From: Chloroflexota bacterium
Lineage (GTDB): Bacteria > Chloroflexota > Dehalococcoidia > UBA1127 > JACQUN01
Assembly: GCA_016210285.1 (NCBI GenBank)
Contig: JACQUN010000170.1
Span: 1-11,946, forward strand
Direction: 5' to 3'
Length of the DNA: 11,946 bases
Shown: in pieces, positions 1 to 6,880 of the stretch
Position numbering within the stretch: the stretch's first letter is position 1
How the letters are laid out: every line of letters begins with the position of its first letter
Position numbers and translations under genes: made by a program
The notes under the pieces: model-generated
The model's input: the letters and a program-made list of their open reading frames with translations, nothing else
Databases searched by the model: none
Told to the model about the DNA's origin: nothing

Positions 1-44
1 AGCGGGCCCTGCATCGCGCCTACGCACTGGACAGGGCAACCTAA
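1..44 (+). CDS. C-terminal tail of a protein entering from the left (partial)
   Basis: Reading from base 3, thirteen sense codons (RALHRAYALDRAT) end in TAA at 42-44. Eleven of the thirteen codons end in G or C apart from one CAT and two ending in A, which matches the codon use of the clear genes in this window. The stop sits inside the 8-bp direct repeat that flanks the element immediately downstream, so an insertion there would have left the reading frame and stop intact. The fragment is too short to assign a function, and a chance open stretch of this length is possible. Confidence 0.45.
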   Translation, partial: RALHRAYALDRAT

Positions 45-194
45 GAGGGTGCTGAAAAACCCTTTCGACCGTCCCCCTTGCCCCCTTCCTGGCCAGGAAG
101 GGGGGAGAGTTTGTATCTGAGGGGCACCCTCAGACTCCCGGCAAAAGGGCTTCGCCCCTCTGCACGCCCCTTTTTTCAGCAGCCTGCTAAGAGG
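41..194. mobile_element. MITE-like fold-back element with 8-bp flanking direct repeats
   Basis: The direct repeat CTAAGAGG occurs at 41-48 and again at 187-194. Just inside these copies lie perfect 10-bp inverted repeats, TGCTGAAAAA at 50-59 and its complement at 172-181. The interior holds a perfect 24-bp palindrome at 81-104 (centre GG|CC) and a small hairpin, GGGC-TTC-GCCC, at 147-157. There is no credible coding frame. Short length, terminal inverted repeats, flanking duplication and strong secondary structure are the usual marks of a non-autonomous miniature transposable element. One weakness is asymmetry: one base separates the inverted repeat from the direct repeat on the left, but five on the right. 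It could also be a transcribed hairpin element acting as a terminator for the gene ending at 44. Confidence 0.5.
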
Positions 195-200
195 ACTACC

Positions 201-320
201 TCAAGACCCTCATCCCCTGTGTCCCCCTCTCCTGTGTGCAGGAGAGGGGGAGGGAAAAAGCTCTGGGGGACACCCAAAACCCCCGCCAGAGAGGGCGAAC
301 CCCTCTCTGGGCTCTCCCAG
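201..320. repeat. C-rich cluster of three stem-loops (intergenic repeat)
   Basis: Three consecutive hairpins can be drawn. The first has a perfect 12-bp stem, 223-234 with 239-250, and a TGTG loop. The second has a perfect 10-bp stem, 286-295 with 301-310, and a 5-base loop. The third pairs CTGGG (307-311) with CCCAG (316-320) and competes with the second. The run AAGACCCTCA at 204-213 followed by CTCTCCT...AGGAGAG is echoed at 10908-10948 after the E2 gene, so this looks like a dispersed intergenic repeat family rather than chance. No hairpin is followed by a T-run, so it is not a classical rho-independent terminator. The gene-free stretch 45-447 is otherwise empty apart from the element at 41-194 and the promoter at 407-415. 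Confidence 0.5.
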
Positions 321-406
321 ATGCGAGCCTCGGGATACCTTGATGCCTGTGCGACGGCCAATGCTGAACCAGGCTGGCCTGAGAGAGATCGGGGAGCGCG
401 CCCTGG

Positions 407-415
407 TGTTATAAT
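407..415 (+). promoter_or_regulatory. Extended -10 promoter of the aldo/keto reductase
   Basis: TGTTATAAT at 407-415 is a perfect extended -10 (TGn plus TATAAT). The region 17 bp upstream (GATCGG, 387-392) does not resemble a -35 box, which extended -10 promoters can do without. Transcription would start near 422, giving a leader of about 26 bases. This includes a purine-rich ribosome-binding run, AAGGGGGG (437-444), before the ATG at 448. Confidence 0.55.
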
Positions 416-447
416 CACACACGTAGTGTCGGCATGAAGGGGGGCCC

Positions 448-1371
448 ATGGCAGACCTGCCCAAACGGAAGCTCGGACGCACCGGCCTCGAAGTGACCGT
501 GCTCGGCTTTGGCGCTATGGAGCTGCGCGGCCCCGGCGATTGGCGCGGCCGGCCGCTTGCGCCTGACCAGGCCCAGCAGGTGCTCAACGCCGTGTTGGAT
601 GCCGGCATCAACTTCATCGACACCTCCATTGACTATGGCGAGAGTGAGGAGAGCATTGGCAAGTACATCTCCCACCGCCGTAGCGAGTACTTCCTCGCCT
701 CCAAGTGCGGCTGCCTGGTGGACAGATCGTCGGTCTCGGTCCCGCCGGGTGAGCGCTTCCCGCACAGCTTCACCCGCAAGAACATCGTGGACGGTGTGAA
801 CCAGAGCCTGAAGCGTATGAAGACGAACCACCTGGACCTCGTCCAGTTCCACGCGAGCCCCTCCAAGCAGGTGCTGGAGCAGGAGGGGGCCATCCAGACG
901 CTGCTGGACTTGAAGAGGGAGGGCAAGCTGCGCTTTATCGGCTCCTCTTCCACGCTGCCCAACCTGGTGGACCACATCAAAATGGGCGTGTTTGACGCCT
1001 TCCAGATCCCGTACTCCGCGCTACAGCGGGAGCATGAGGCGCTCATCGCCCAGGCTGCCAGGGCCGGCGCGGGCACGATCATCCGCGGCGGCGTGGCGCG
1101 CGGCGCGCCCGGCGAGGGGCGGGGCGCTGAGGAGGTCTGGAAGCTCTGGGACCGAGCCAACCTGCGTGAACTGCTGGAAGGAATGACCCAGACGGAGTTC
1201 ATGCTCCGGTTCACCATCACCCACCCGGACCTGAGCACCACCATTGTGGGGACGTTGAACCCGTCGCACCTCAAGGAGAACGTGGCCGCCATGCGCAAAG
1301 GGCCGCTGCCAGCGTCGGTCTTCAATGAGGCCAAGCGGCGACTTGCAGCCGCCGGCGCCGGACCGGCGTAA
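448..1371 (+). CDS. Aldo/keto reductase family oxidoreductase
   Basis: This 307-residue protein is the usual length for the aldo/keto reductase superfamily, cytosolic (beta/alpha)8 barrels that reduce carbonyl compounds with NAD(P)H. It opens with the typical LGRTGLEVTVLGFGAM. The catalytic tetrad is visible: Asp58 (in FIDTSIDYG), Tyr63, Lys86 (LASKCG) and His135 (LDLVQFH). The C-terminal part carries the cofactor-phosphate region pattern TTIVGTLNPSHLKENV. There is no signal peptide or cysteine cluster, so it is a plain single-domain enzyme without an added ferredoxin domain. The ATG at 448 is chosen because AAGGGGGG lies just upstream and an extended -10 sits at 407-415. It appears to be transcribed alone, since the next gene is convergent. 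The physiological substrate cannot be told from sequence. Confidence 0.93.
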   Translation: MADLPKRKLGRTGLEVTVLGFGAMELRGPGDWRGRPLAPDQAQQVLNAVLDAGINFIDTSIDYGESEESIGKYISHRRSEYFLASKCGCLVDRSSVSVPPGERFPHSFTRKNIVDGVNQSLKRMKTNHLDLVQFHASPSKQVLEQEGAIQTLLDLKREGKLRFIGSSSTLPNLVDHIKMGVFDAFQIPYSALQREHEALIAQAARAGAGTIIRGGVARGAPGEGRGAEEVWKLWDRANLRELLEGMTQTEFMLRFTITHPDLSTTIVGTLNPSHLKENVAAMRKGPLPASVFNEAKRRLAAAGAGPA

Positions 1372-1400
1372 ACGAACGGTCAGACACCCCCCAGGCATCC

Positions 1401-1429
1401 CGCTATCCTGCAACAGGCTCTGGATAGCG
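1401..1429. other. Stem-loop between convergent genes
   Basis: CGCTATCC (1401-1408) pairs perfectly with GGATAGCG (1422-1429) around a 13-base loop, 30 bases after the aldo/keto reductase stop. It could help end transcription from the plus-strand gene, but no T-run follows. The remaining sequence up to 1548 shows nothing I can assign. Confidence 0.3.
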
Positions 1430-1548
1430 AGGTCTTCCCCTTCAGCTCACGGTCCGACAGGCTCACCACGACCGCATTTCGACTTGCCCTGGATATGACG
1501 AGGGTCTTGCAACGAGCTCTCCAGAGGGGAACACGTATGCTGAGCCAT

Positions 1549-1564
1549 GCCGCTCCGAAGCGGC
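1549..1564 (-). terminator. Hairpin after the sirtuin stop codon
   Basis: Read on the minus strand this is GCCGCT-TCGG-AGCGGC, a perfect 6-bp GC-rich stem with a tight loop, 14 bases beyond the sirtuin stop codon. Its position suits transcript end formation or 3'-end protection. The absence of a following U-run makes an intrinsic terminator doubtful. Confidence 0.35.
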
Positions 1565-1578
1565 GGGGGGTGAGTCAC

Positions 1579-2394
1579 CTACGGGCCGCGCCCGCTCCCC
1601 GGGGCCTGGCCGTTGGAGAGCCCTTGCACGGCCTCCACCAGCATGGGCAGGACCCGGGCCGCTGAGCCCTGGAGCACAAGGTCACAAACGTGGGTCAGAT
1701 GGGTGGGCAGCGGGTTCACCTCAATCAGCATCCCACCACGGGACCTCACCATCCTGGGGAGGGCCGCCGCAGGGTACACGGTCCCGCTGGTCCCCACCAG
1801 GAGCATGCAGTCGCACAGGGAGGCTTGCTCCACACAGGTCTCCAGCCACCTCTGCGGGATGGGCTCGCCGAACATCACCCCATCGCCCTTGATGAGGCTC
1901 CCGCACTCAGGGCACCGGGGCGGGAGCCGCTCAATGAGAAACCCGTCCCTGGGGACCCGGAGCCCGCAGGCGATGCAGCGGAGCTTGGTGCGGTTGCCGT
2001 GGATCTCCACCAGGCGCTGGCTGCCAGCCTCCACGTGCAGGCCATCCACGTTCTGGGTGATAGTGTAGCGCAGGAGCCCCGTCCGCTCCAGCGCCACCAG
2101 GGCGAAGTGGCCGGCATTGGGCCTGGCCCCCTCGATGGCGTGGCGCATCTCCGCAGCAGGGCCCTCCGCGGGCTGGCGGAGCTGCTCCTGCCAGTAGGAG
2201 GCGGGGTCGCGCAGAAAGCGCTGATACCCGTCCATGGGTGGCTCGCCGAACCGGGTCCACAGGCCCCCGGGCCCACGGAAGGGGGGAATACCGCTCTCCA
2301 CGGACAGGCCCGCCCCCACAAGGGCCACGACATGTCTCGCCTGGACAAGCGCCTGGGCTGCGCGCCGGACCTCAACCTGGATATCAGCTTCCAT
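1579..2394 (-). CDS. NAD-dependent protein deacylase, Sir2 (sirtuin) family
   Basis: The 271-residue protein has the complete sirtuin core. The NAD-binding motif GAGLSVESGIPPFRG is at 27-41, TQNVDGLH at 113-120, and the catalytic His132 is in EIHGN. A four-cysteine zinc site is formed by Cys140, Cys143, Cys161 and Cys164. Sirtuins remove acyl groups from lysines, using NAD and releasing nicotinamide and O-acyl-ADP-ribose; bacterial members act on cytosolic proteins such as acetyl-CoA synthetase. The Tyr-x-x-Arg pair that marks desuccinylases is not evident: the matching stretch reads SYWQEQLRQ (66-74). Deacetylation is therefore the more likely activity. The motif after the zinc site reads KGDGVMFGE, where PDVVxFGE is usual. 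The start has a G-rich ribosome-binding run upstream. The gene lies 59 bp downstream of recF on the same strand, so co-transcription is plausible. Confidence 0.93.
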   Translation of the reverse strand: MEADIQVEVRRAAQALVQARHVVALVGAGLSVESGIPPFRGPGGLWTRFGEPPMDGYQRFLRDPASYWQEQLRQPAEGPAAEMRHAIEGARPNAGHFALVALERTGLLRYTITQNVDGLHVEAGSQRLVEIHGNRTKLRCIACGLRVPRDGFLIERLPPRCPECGSLIKGDGVMFGEPIPQRWLETCVEQASLCDCMLLVGTSGTVYPAAALPRMVRSRGGMLIEVNPLPTHLTHVCDLVLQGSAARVLPMLVEAVQGLSNGQAPGSGRGP

Positions 2395-2453
2395 CGGAGC
2401 CCCCCGCAGCGTGATTCAGGATAGCACGTCCCGGACGCTCCTGGCAGCATCTC

Positions 2454-3644
2454 CTATCCGGCGGGATGAGCAGGATGCCCTGCCGGCGGCTCCGGAGTGA
2501 CACCCCCCCCCTGAACGAGGAATCGCGGCGCGCCTCCCACGAGGAGGCGGTGCTGCTCCAGGGCCACCAGGGTGACCAGGGCCTGTTCCACCCGGGACGC
2601 CTCTGCCAGCACCTGCTGCTGTCGTGCTGGGTCCAGCTCCGAAAGGACATCGTCCAGGAGCAGAATCGGCTCCTCACCGCGCTCTCGAGCCAGGAAGCGG
2701 GCCTCGGCCAGGCGCAGGGCCAGGGCAACCGTGCGCGCCTGCCCTCGGGAGCCATAGACCGCCACCTCCCTGCCCTCCAGAAGCAGCGCAAGGTCGTCCC
2801 GGTGGGGGCCTACCAGAGACTGCCCAGCCCCCACCTCCCTGGGCCTGAGTCCTTCCAGCACTTTCAGGTAGTGCTCCGGTTGCGGATCCCCCTCGACGGG
2901 GATGCTCGGCCGGTAGCGGACCTCCAGCCCCTGGTCAGAACCGGCCAGGGCAGTATGAAGCCTTGCAGCCTCCGGCGCCAGGCCAGCCAGCCCGTCCAAC
3001 CGCCGCCGGACGATGAGGGCCCCCTCGGTGCTGAGCGCCTGGTCCCAGAACAAGAGCTCCCCCGGCTTGGCCTTCCCCTCCCCAATGCGCTTGAGGAGGT
3101 GGTTCCGCTGCGTCAGCACCTGGTGGTAGCGCTGGAGGGAACGCACATAGGCTCGGTCCACCTGGGAGAGGAGGACATCAAGGAAGCGGCGGCGCAGGGA
3201 AGGGCTGCCCAGCACCAGTTGCAGGTCCTCCGCCGAGAACAGCACCGCATTCACCGACCCCAGGACCCTGGCAGCAGACCTGGGCACGCCATTCAGGCGG
3301 AAGTGCTTCTGGAAGGCCCCCCGGCTGGGCTCGCGCCCTTCCCCCGGCGTCTCGGGGGGCGCCCACAGCATGTCTACCTGGATGCGGGTCTGGGAGCCGT
3401 CCCTCCCCTGCGCCAGGCCCGCAACCCTGCAATACCCGTCCCCTCGCAAGGACTCAAGGTTGACCATCTCCCGCTCGTTCTCGGCGCGGTGGGAACGGGC
3501 GATAGCCAGCAGGTACACGGCCTCCAGCAGGTTGCTCTTGCCCTGGGCGTTGTCGCCGTGAAAGACCACCACCCCTGGAGGCAGCTCCAGCTCCAGCGAC
3601 CGGTAGTTCCGGAAGTTACGCAGGCTCAGATGCACCAGCCGCAT
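2454..3644 (-). CDS. recF: DNA replication and repair protein RecF
   Basis: RecF is a cytosolic SMC-like ATPase that helps RecO and RecR load RecA onto gapped DNA. The 396-residue product begins MRLVHLSLRNFRNY, the classic RecF opening. It has a Walker A motif GDNAQGKS (30-37), the family motif GPHRDD (279-284), an ABC-type signature around SRGQ (299-302), Walker B ILLLDD (327-332) and a D-loop SELD (335-338). The start at 3644 is preferred over an in-frame ATG at 3704. Homology begins there and GAGGG sits about 5 bases upstream, whereas the extra 20 residues look like read-through of upstream sequence. The protein is somewhat longer than the typical 360-370 residues, with a Gly/Pro-rich C-terminal tail. 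Neither dnaA, dnaN nor gyrB is adjacent, so recF is detached from its classical neighbourhood. The sirtuin follows it. Confidence 0.94.
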   Translation of the reverse strand: MRLVHLSLRNFRNYRSLELELPPGVVVFHGDNAQGKSNLLEAVYLLAIARSHRAENEREMVNLESLRGDGYCRVAGLAQGRDGSQTRIQVDMLWAPPETPGEGREPSRGAFQKHFRLNGVPRSAARVLGSVNAVLFSAEDLQLVLGSPSLRRRFLDVLLSQVDRAYVRSLQRYHQVLTQRNHLLKRIGEGKAKPGELLFWDQALSTEGALIVRRRLDGLAGLAPEAARLHTALAGSDQGLEVRYRPSIPVEGDPQPEHYLKVLEGLRPREVGAGQSLVGPHRDDLALLLEGREVAVYGSRGQARTVALALRLAEARFLARERGEEPILLLDDVLSELDPARQQQVLAEASRVEQALVTLVALEQHRLLVGGAPRFLVQGGGVTPEPPAGHPAHPAG

Positions 3645-3679
3645 ACGACCCTCGCCACGGGTTGCTCTACCTCCCGCGC

Positions 3680-3710
3680 CCTGGGGGGAGCACCCCCTCG
3701 ACACCCCAGG
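3680..3710. other. Stem-loop upstream of recF
   Basis: CCTGGGG (3680-3686) pairs perfectly with CCCCAGG (3704-3710), and the loop itself can form a short nested G/C pairing. It lies in the 201-base gap between the large molybdopterin subunit gene and recF, about 36 bases before the recF start. It may separate the two transcripts or sit in the recF leader. No clear -10 box was found in this gap. Confidence 0.25.
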
Positions 3711-3820
3711 ACCTCTGGGAGTGTGAGGGGAGCGCCTGACCTGGCGCTTCTGGGACCAGGGGTTGTCCTGCGCGGGGGCAACGCCATCAACATCATGCCG
3801 CCCCTGTAGCCGCGGGGAAG

Positions 3821-3843
3821 CAGGGAATCCCAGGATTTCCCTG
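3821..3843 (-). terminator. Hairpin directly after the molybdopterin subunit stop
   Basis: CAGGGAA (3821-3827) pairs with TTCCCTG (3837-3843) in a 7-bp stem with a 9-base loop, starting 2 bases past the stop codon (3846-3848 on the minus strand). An alternative 5-bp stem, CCAGG/CCTGG (3830-3844), competes. No U-run follows on the minus strand, so it is a candidate 3'-end structure rather than a proven intrinsic terminator. Confidence 0.35.
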
Positions 3844-3845
3844 GC

Positions 3846-6086
3846 TCAGCCACCCCCGTGTCGCTTCTCCTGCAACGCCGAGTAGACCTTCTCCGCAGTG
3901 ATAGGGAGGTCGGCGATGCGCACCCCGATGGCGTCAAAGAGAGCGTTTGCGATGGCGGGGGCGATGGGGGAGATGGCATGCTCCCCGATGGCCTTGCCCT
4001 GGAACGGGCCAGGCCCGGTGGGGCTCTCCAGGAGGACCGTGGTCAGGGGAGGCACGTCCTTCATTGTTGGAATCTTGTACTCACCAAAGGTGAGGGTGGA
4101 GACGCGGCCCTCGGACACCCTTAGCTCCTCCATCAGAGCATAGCCCAGGCCCTGGATAACCCCCCCTTCAATCTGCCCCTGGTGCGCTATCGGGTTCAAG
4201 ACTGTCCCAACGTCGTTGGCTGACACGATGCATCGAACCTGCACCTGGCCGGTGTCGGGGTCCACCTCCACCTCGGCGGCCTGGGCGGTGAAGCCCGTGA
4301 CCTCGGCGAACTGGGTCGCCGAGAACTCCACAAAGACGCTGGTCGCCTCCAGGGGCGCGCCAGCCGCCACCTGCGCCAGCGTGAGGCGTCGGCCCCTGGC
4401 CTGGAAGGCCCCCTCCGCAAGCTGGACTTCGCTCTCCTGGCACCCCAGGCGCTCCGCAGCCAGGGCAGCCAGCTTCTGCCGGAGCTGCTGGGCGGCCCGC
4501 AGGGCCGTCTGGCCCGCCACGAAGGTGACGCGGCTGCCCCCTACCCCCGAGTCGAAGGGGGCGGCGCTGGTGTCCACGTTCACCACGCTGACCTGCTCCA
4601 CAGGGACCGACAGCACCTCGGCCACCACCTGGCGCAGGATGAGGTGCGCCCCTGTCCCCGTATCCAGCACCGGGGTCAAGAGCGTGAGGGAGCCATCCGG
4701 TTCCAGCCGCAGGGTGGCGTTGGACTGGCCGATGCCCACGTGGCGCTCGCCCATGGCTATCCCCCTGCCAACGTTGGGCCTATCCTTGGGCTTCCCCCAG
4801 CCGATGGCCTCAGCGGCGGCCCGGAGGGTCTCCTCGGCGCGGATGTGGTGCCACTGCTCCCCGGTCGGGGAGGTATCCCCTTCGCGCACCAGGTTTCGAA
4901 GGCGGAACTCCAGGGGATCCAGCCCCAACTCGCGGGCCACCATGTCCATGTGGGACTCCGCGACGAAGACGGCCTGGGGCTCCCCTGGTGCGCGGAAGTG
5001 GCCGCAAGGGACGCAGTTCGTGTACACCACATAGCTGTCAATACGCGCATGGGGGATGCTGTAGGGCCCTGCGGCATGGCTGGCCCCCAGCAGGGTTACC
5101 GAGGGACTGGGCTTGAAGGCAGCGTAGGCCCCACTGTTGAACACCATCCGAACCTGCCTGGCCACGATTCGCCCATCCCGCGTGACCCCCGACCGAAGGG
5201 TTGCCACTACCGGGTGGCGCGGGTTCCCCGCCATCAGCTCCTCGATGTAGCTCATGACCATCTTGACCGGGCGGCGGCTGGCCCCGGCCAGGAAGTAGGC
5301 CAGAGGCACATCCATGAAAGAGCCCTTGCCTCCGAAGTCGCCGCCTATGGGGACCGGGTGCACCACAATGCGCTCCTCCGGAAGGAGGGCACCCTCGGCG
5401 AGCTGGCGGCGCAGCAGGAACGGGGTCTTGTTGTTGGCCCACACCTGGACCCGCCCGCCCTCGTCAATCCTGACGACGCAGGCGTGAGGCTCCAGGTAGG
5501 CCTGGTGGACGAAGGGGCAGGTCAAAGTATGCTCGAAAACATGGTCCGCCTGGGCAAACCCCTCCTGGACATCCCCCTTGCTCCAGGTGACGTGCGAGAC
5601 CACGTTGCTGGCCTTGTCCATCGGCCCGGGCAGCCCCTGGTAGCCGGGCAACCCCTCGTGGAGCAGCGGTGCCCCCTCCTGCATGGCCTCCAGGGGATCG
5701 AAGACCGCGGGGAGTGCCTGGTACTCCACCTCGATGGCCAGCAGCGCCTCCTCCGCCACATCGGGGTCCTCGGCTGCCACCGCAGCCACCTTCTCGCCGA
5801 TGAAGCGCACCCGGCCCCGGGCCAGCACAGGCATATCCCGCAGGCGGCGTCCCACCCGCGTATCGGGGATGTCCTGGGCGGTGAGGACTGCATGGACACC
5901 AGGGATGCGCCTGGCCTTGGAGGCGTCTATGCCGAGGATGCGGGCGTGCGGGTAGGGGCTGCGCAGGGCCTTGCCCCACAGCATCCCAGGCAAGCCGAGG
6001 TCCGCGACGTACCGGGCGCGGCCCAGCACCTTGTCGTTGCCCTCCAGCCGGGGGACTGGCTTGCCGATGGTAGTGTAGGTGGTCAT
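3846..6086 (-). CDS. Xanthine dehydrogenase family protein, molybdopterin-binding (large) subunit
   Basis: This is the catalytic subunit of a Mo-dependent hydroxylase, which inserts oxygen from water into an aromatic, purine or aldehyde substrate. At 746 residues it is full length for the family. It opens IGKPVPRLEGNDKVLG, the usual start of the small a/b hammerhead domain. The molybdopterin-binding domain shows LEP (198-200), GGDFGGKG (248-255), HFRAPGEPQ (363-371) and the late IGEH, whose Glu702 is the expected catalytic base. The loop that reads AYRCSFR in form I CO dehydrogenase is HFRAPGE here, with no cysteine, so CO oxidation is unlikely. The ATG at 6086 is chosen because GAGG lies 6 bases upstream; an in-frame ATG at 6098 has no good site. 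The 2Fe-2S and FAD partners are encoded divergently from 6413. No XdhC/MobA-like maturation gene is in the window. Confidence 0.93.
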   Translation of the reverse strand: MTTYTTIGKPVPRLEGNDKVLGRARYVADLGLPGMLWGKALRSPYPHARILGIDASKARRIPGVHAVLTAQDIPDTRVGRRLRDMPVLARGRVRFIGEKVAAVAAEDPDVAEEALLAIEVEYQALPAVFDPLEAMQEGAPLLHEGLPGYQGLPGPMDKASNVVSHVTWSKGDVQEGFAQADHVFEHTLTCPFVHQAYLEPHACVVRIDEGGRVQVWANNKTPFLLRRQLAEGALLPEERIVVHPVPIGGDFGGKGSFMDVPLAYFLAGASRRPVKMVMSYIEELMAGNPRHPVVATLRSGVTRDGRIVARQVRMVFNSGAYAAFKPSPSVTLLGASHAAGPYSIPHARIDSYVVYTNCVPCGHFRAPGEPQAVFVAESHMDMVARELGLDPLEFRLRNLVREGDTSPTGEQWHHIRAEETLRAAAEAIGWGKPKDRPNVGRGIAMGERHVGIGQSNATLRLEPDGSLTLLTPVLDTGTGAHLILRQVVAEVLSVPVEQVSVVNVDTSAAPFDSGVGGSRVTFVAGQTALRAAQQLRQKLAALAAERLGCQESEVQLAEGAFQARGRRLTLAQVAAGAPLEATSVFVEFSATQFAEVTGFTAQAAEVEVDPDTGQVQVRCIVSANDVGTVLNPIAHQGQIEGGVIQGLGYALMEELRVSEGRVSTLTFGEYKIPTMKDVPPLTTVLLESPTGPGPFQGKAIGEHAISPIAPAIANALFDAIGVRIADLPITAEKVYSALQEKRHGGG

Positions 6087-6098
6087 CATGCGCCTCAT

Positions 6099-6412
6099 CT
6101 TGCGATTTTGTGTCGCTCATTATACTATGCAGGCCAAGGCCGAACCATCCTGAATGCATTCCGAGAGCCCATCTCTACCCTGCTGAAGGCGGGGGCATCA
6201 TGCCGCAGCCTTATGGTCATGGCCCAAACAAAGCGACACCACCCTGTCCCTCTGAGGGAGCCCAGCGACCGAAGAATCTCCCGAGAGACGCTTCGCGGAG
6301 TCTGCCCTGAGGCCCGCCCTTGGGACTGTGCTCAGTCTGTCAAAGTCTACTCAATGACCACCAGGCCGGGATACCAAGAAGTTTGCGCTGACCTTATGAT
6401 TGCGAGGCAGCT
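6099..6412. promoter_or_regulatory. Divergent control region of the molybdenum hydroxylase genes
   Basis: This gap of about 0.3 kb separates the large subunit from the plus-strand subunits and holds no convincing gene. On the minus strand TATAAT (6119-6124) lies about 30 bases before the large-subunit start and is a good -10; no strong -35 is seen 16-18 bp upstream. A perfect 10-bp palindrome GAATGCATTC (6152-6161) lies just upstream of that -10, and TCCCTC-T-GAGGGA (6247-6259) is a second dyad. GTGTCGCT (6110-6117) has its inverted copy at 6232-6239. These are candidate operator sites for one regulator controlling both directions. No plus-strand promoter was recognised. For the plus-strand gene, GAGG (6404-6407) is the ribosome-binding site. 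Confidence 0.45.
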
Positions 6413-6877
6413 ATGGAGCACCCAATCCGCCTCACCGTGAACGGCAAGGAGATTCATCGCACCGTGCCAGCCCGCCGCCTCCTGCTGGACTTCCTGCGCT
6501 ACGACCTGGGGCTCACCGGCACGAAGGAGGCGTGCAGCGTGGGGGTGTGCGGGGCGTGCACGGTGCTGCTGGACGGGGCGATGGTCGCCTCCTGCCTGAC
6601 CCTGGCGGTGCAGGCTGGCGGTCACGAGGTCACCACCGTTGAAGCCCTGGCCCCCGAGGAGGGGCGTCTTCATCCCCTTCAGGACGCCTTCCTCCGCTAC
6701 GGGGGGGCTCAGTGCGGGGTCTGCACCCCAGGCCAGCTTATGGCAGCCAAGGCGCTCCTGGACGCCAACCCCCACCCCACAGAAAACGAGATCAAGGAGT
6801 GGATGATGGGGAACCTCTGCCGTTGCACCGGCTACTACAAGATCCTGGAATCCATCCAGCGGGCAGCGGAGCCATAG
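6413..6877 (+). CDS. Xanthine dehydrogenase family, 2Fe-2S iron-sulfur (small) subunit
   Basis: This 154-residue protein carries both [2Fe-2S] clusters that pass electrons from the molybdenum site to FAD. The N-terminal ferredoxin-like domain binds one cluster through Cys41, Cys46, Cys49 and Cys61 (EACSVGVCGACTV). The C-terminal helical domain binds the other through Cys101, Cys104, Cys136 and Cys138 (QCGVCTPG and GNLCRCTGYY). All eight ligands are present and the length is standard for a CoxS/HcrC-type subunit. There is no twin-arginine leader, so a cytoplasmic enzyme is expected. The start at 6413 has GAGG at 5 bases. It is the first gene of a plus-strand operon and is followed after 3 bases by the FAD subunit. 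The catalytic subunit is encoded divergently upstream. Confidence 0.95.
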   Translation: MEHPIRLTVNGKEIHRTVPARRLLLDFLRYDLGLTGTKEACSVGVCGACTVLLDGAMVASCLTLAVQAGGHEVTTVEALAPEEGRLHPLQDAFLRYGGAQCGVCTPGQLMAAKALLDANPHPTENEIKEWMMGNLCRCTGYYKILESIQRAAEP

Positions 6878-6880
6878 GCT

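Noticed and set aside
201..320. CRISPR array or riboswitch
   Set aside because: The stem-loops are not regularly spaced identical repeats with unique spacers, and no known riboswitch core is seen. The AKR promoter lies downstream of them.
78..437. 119-codon open frame through the left repeat region
   Set aside because: It covers the palindrome and the stem-loop cluster and has repeat-derived composition. No ribosome-binding site or homology is evident.
3645..3704. 20-residue N-terminal extension of RecF
   Set aside because: The family N terminus begins at 3644 with a ribosome-binding site upstream; the extension is Gly/Arg-rich and unlike RecF.
2466..3809. 447-codon open frame on the plus strand over recF
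   Set aside because: It is antisense to a RecF gene with all its ATPase motifs and crosses the intergenic hairpins; the composition is typical of shadow frames.
4644..6440. 598-codon open frame on the plus strand across the molybdopterin subunit gene
   Set aside because: It runs antisense to a gene with clear family motifs and gives a His/Gly/Pro/Gln-rich product with no recognisable domain, a normal by-product of high GC.
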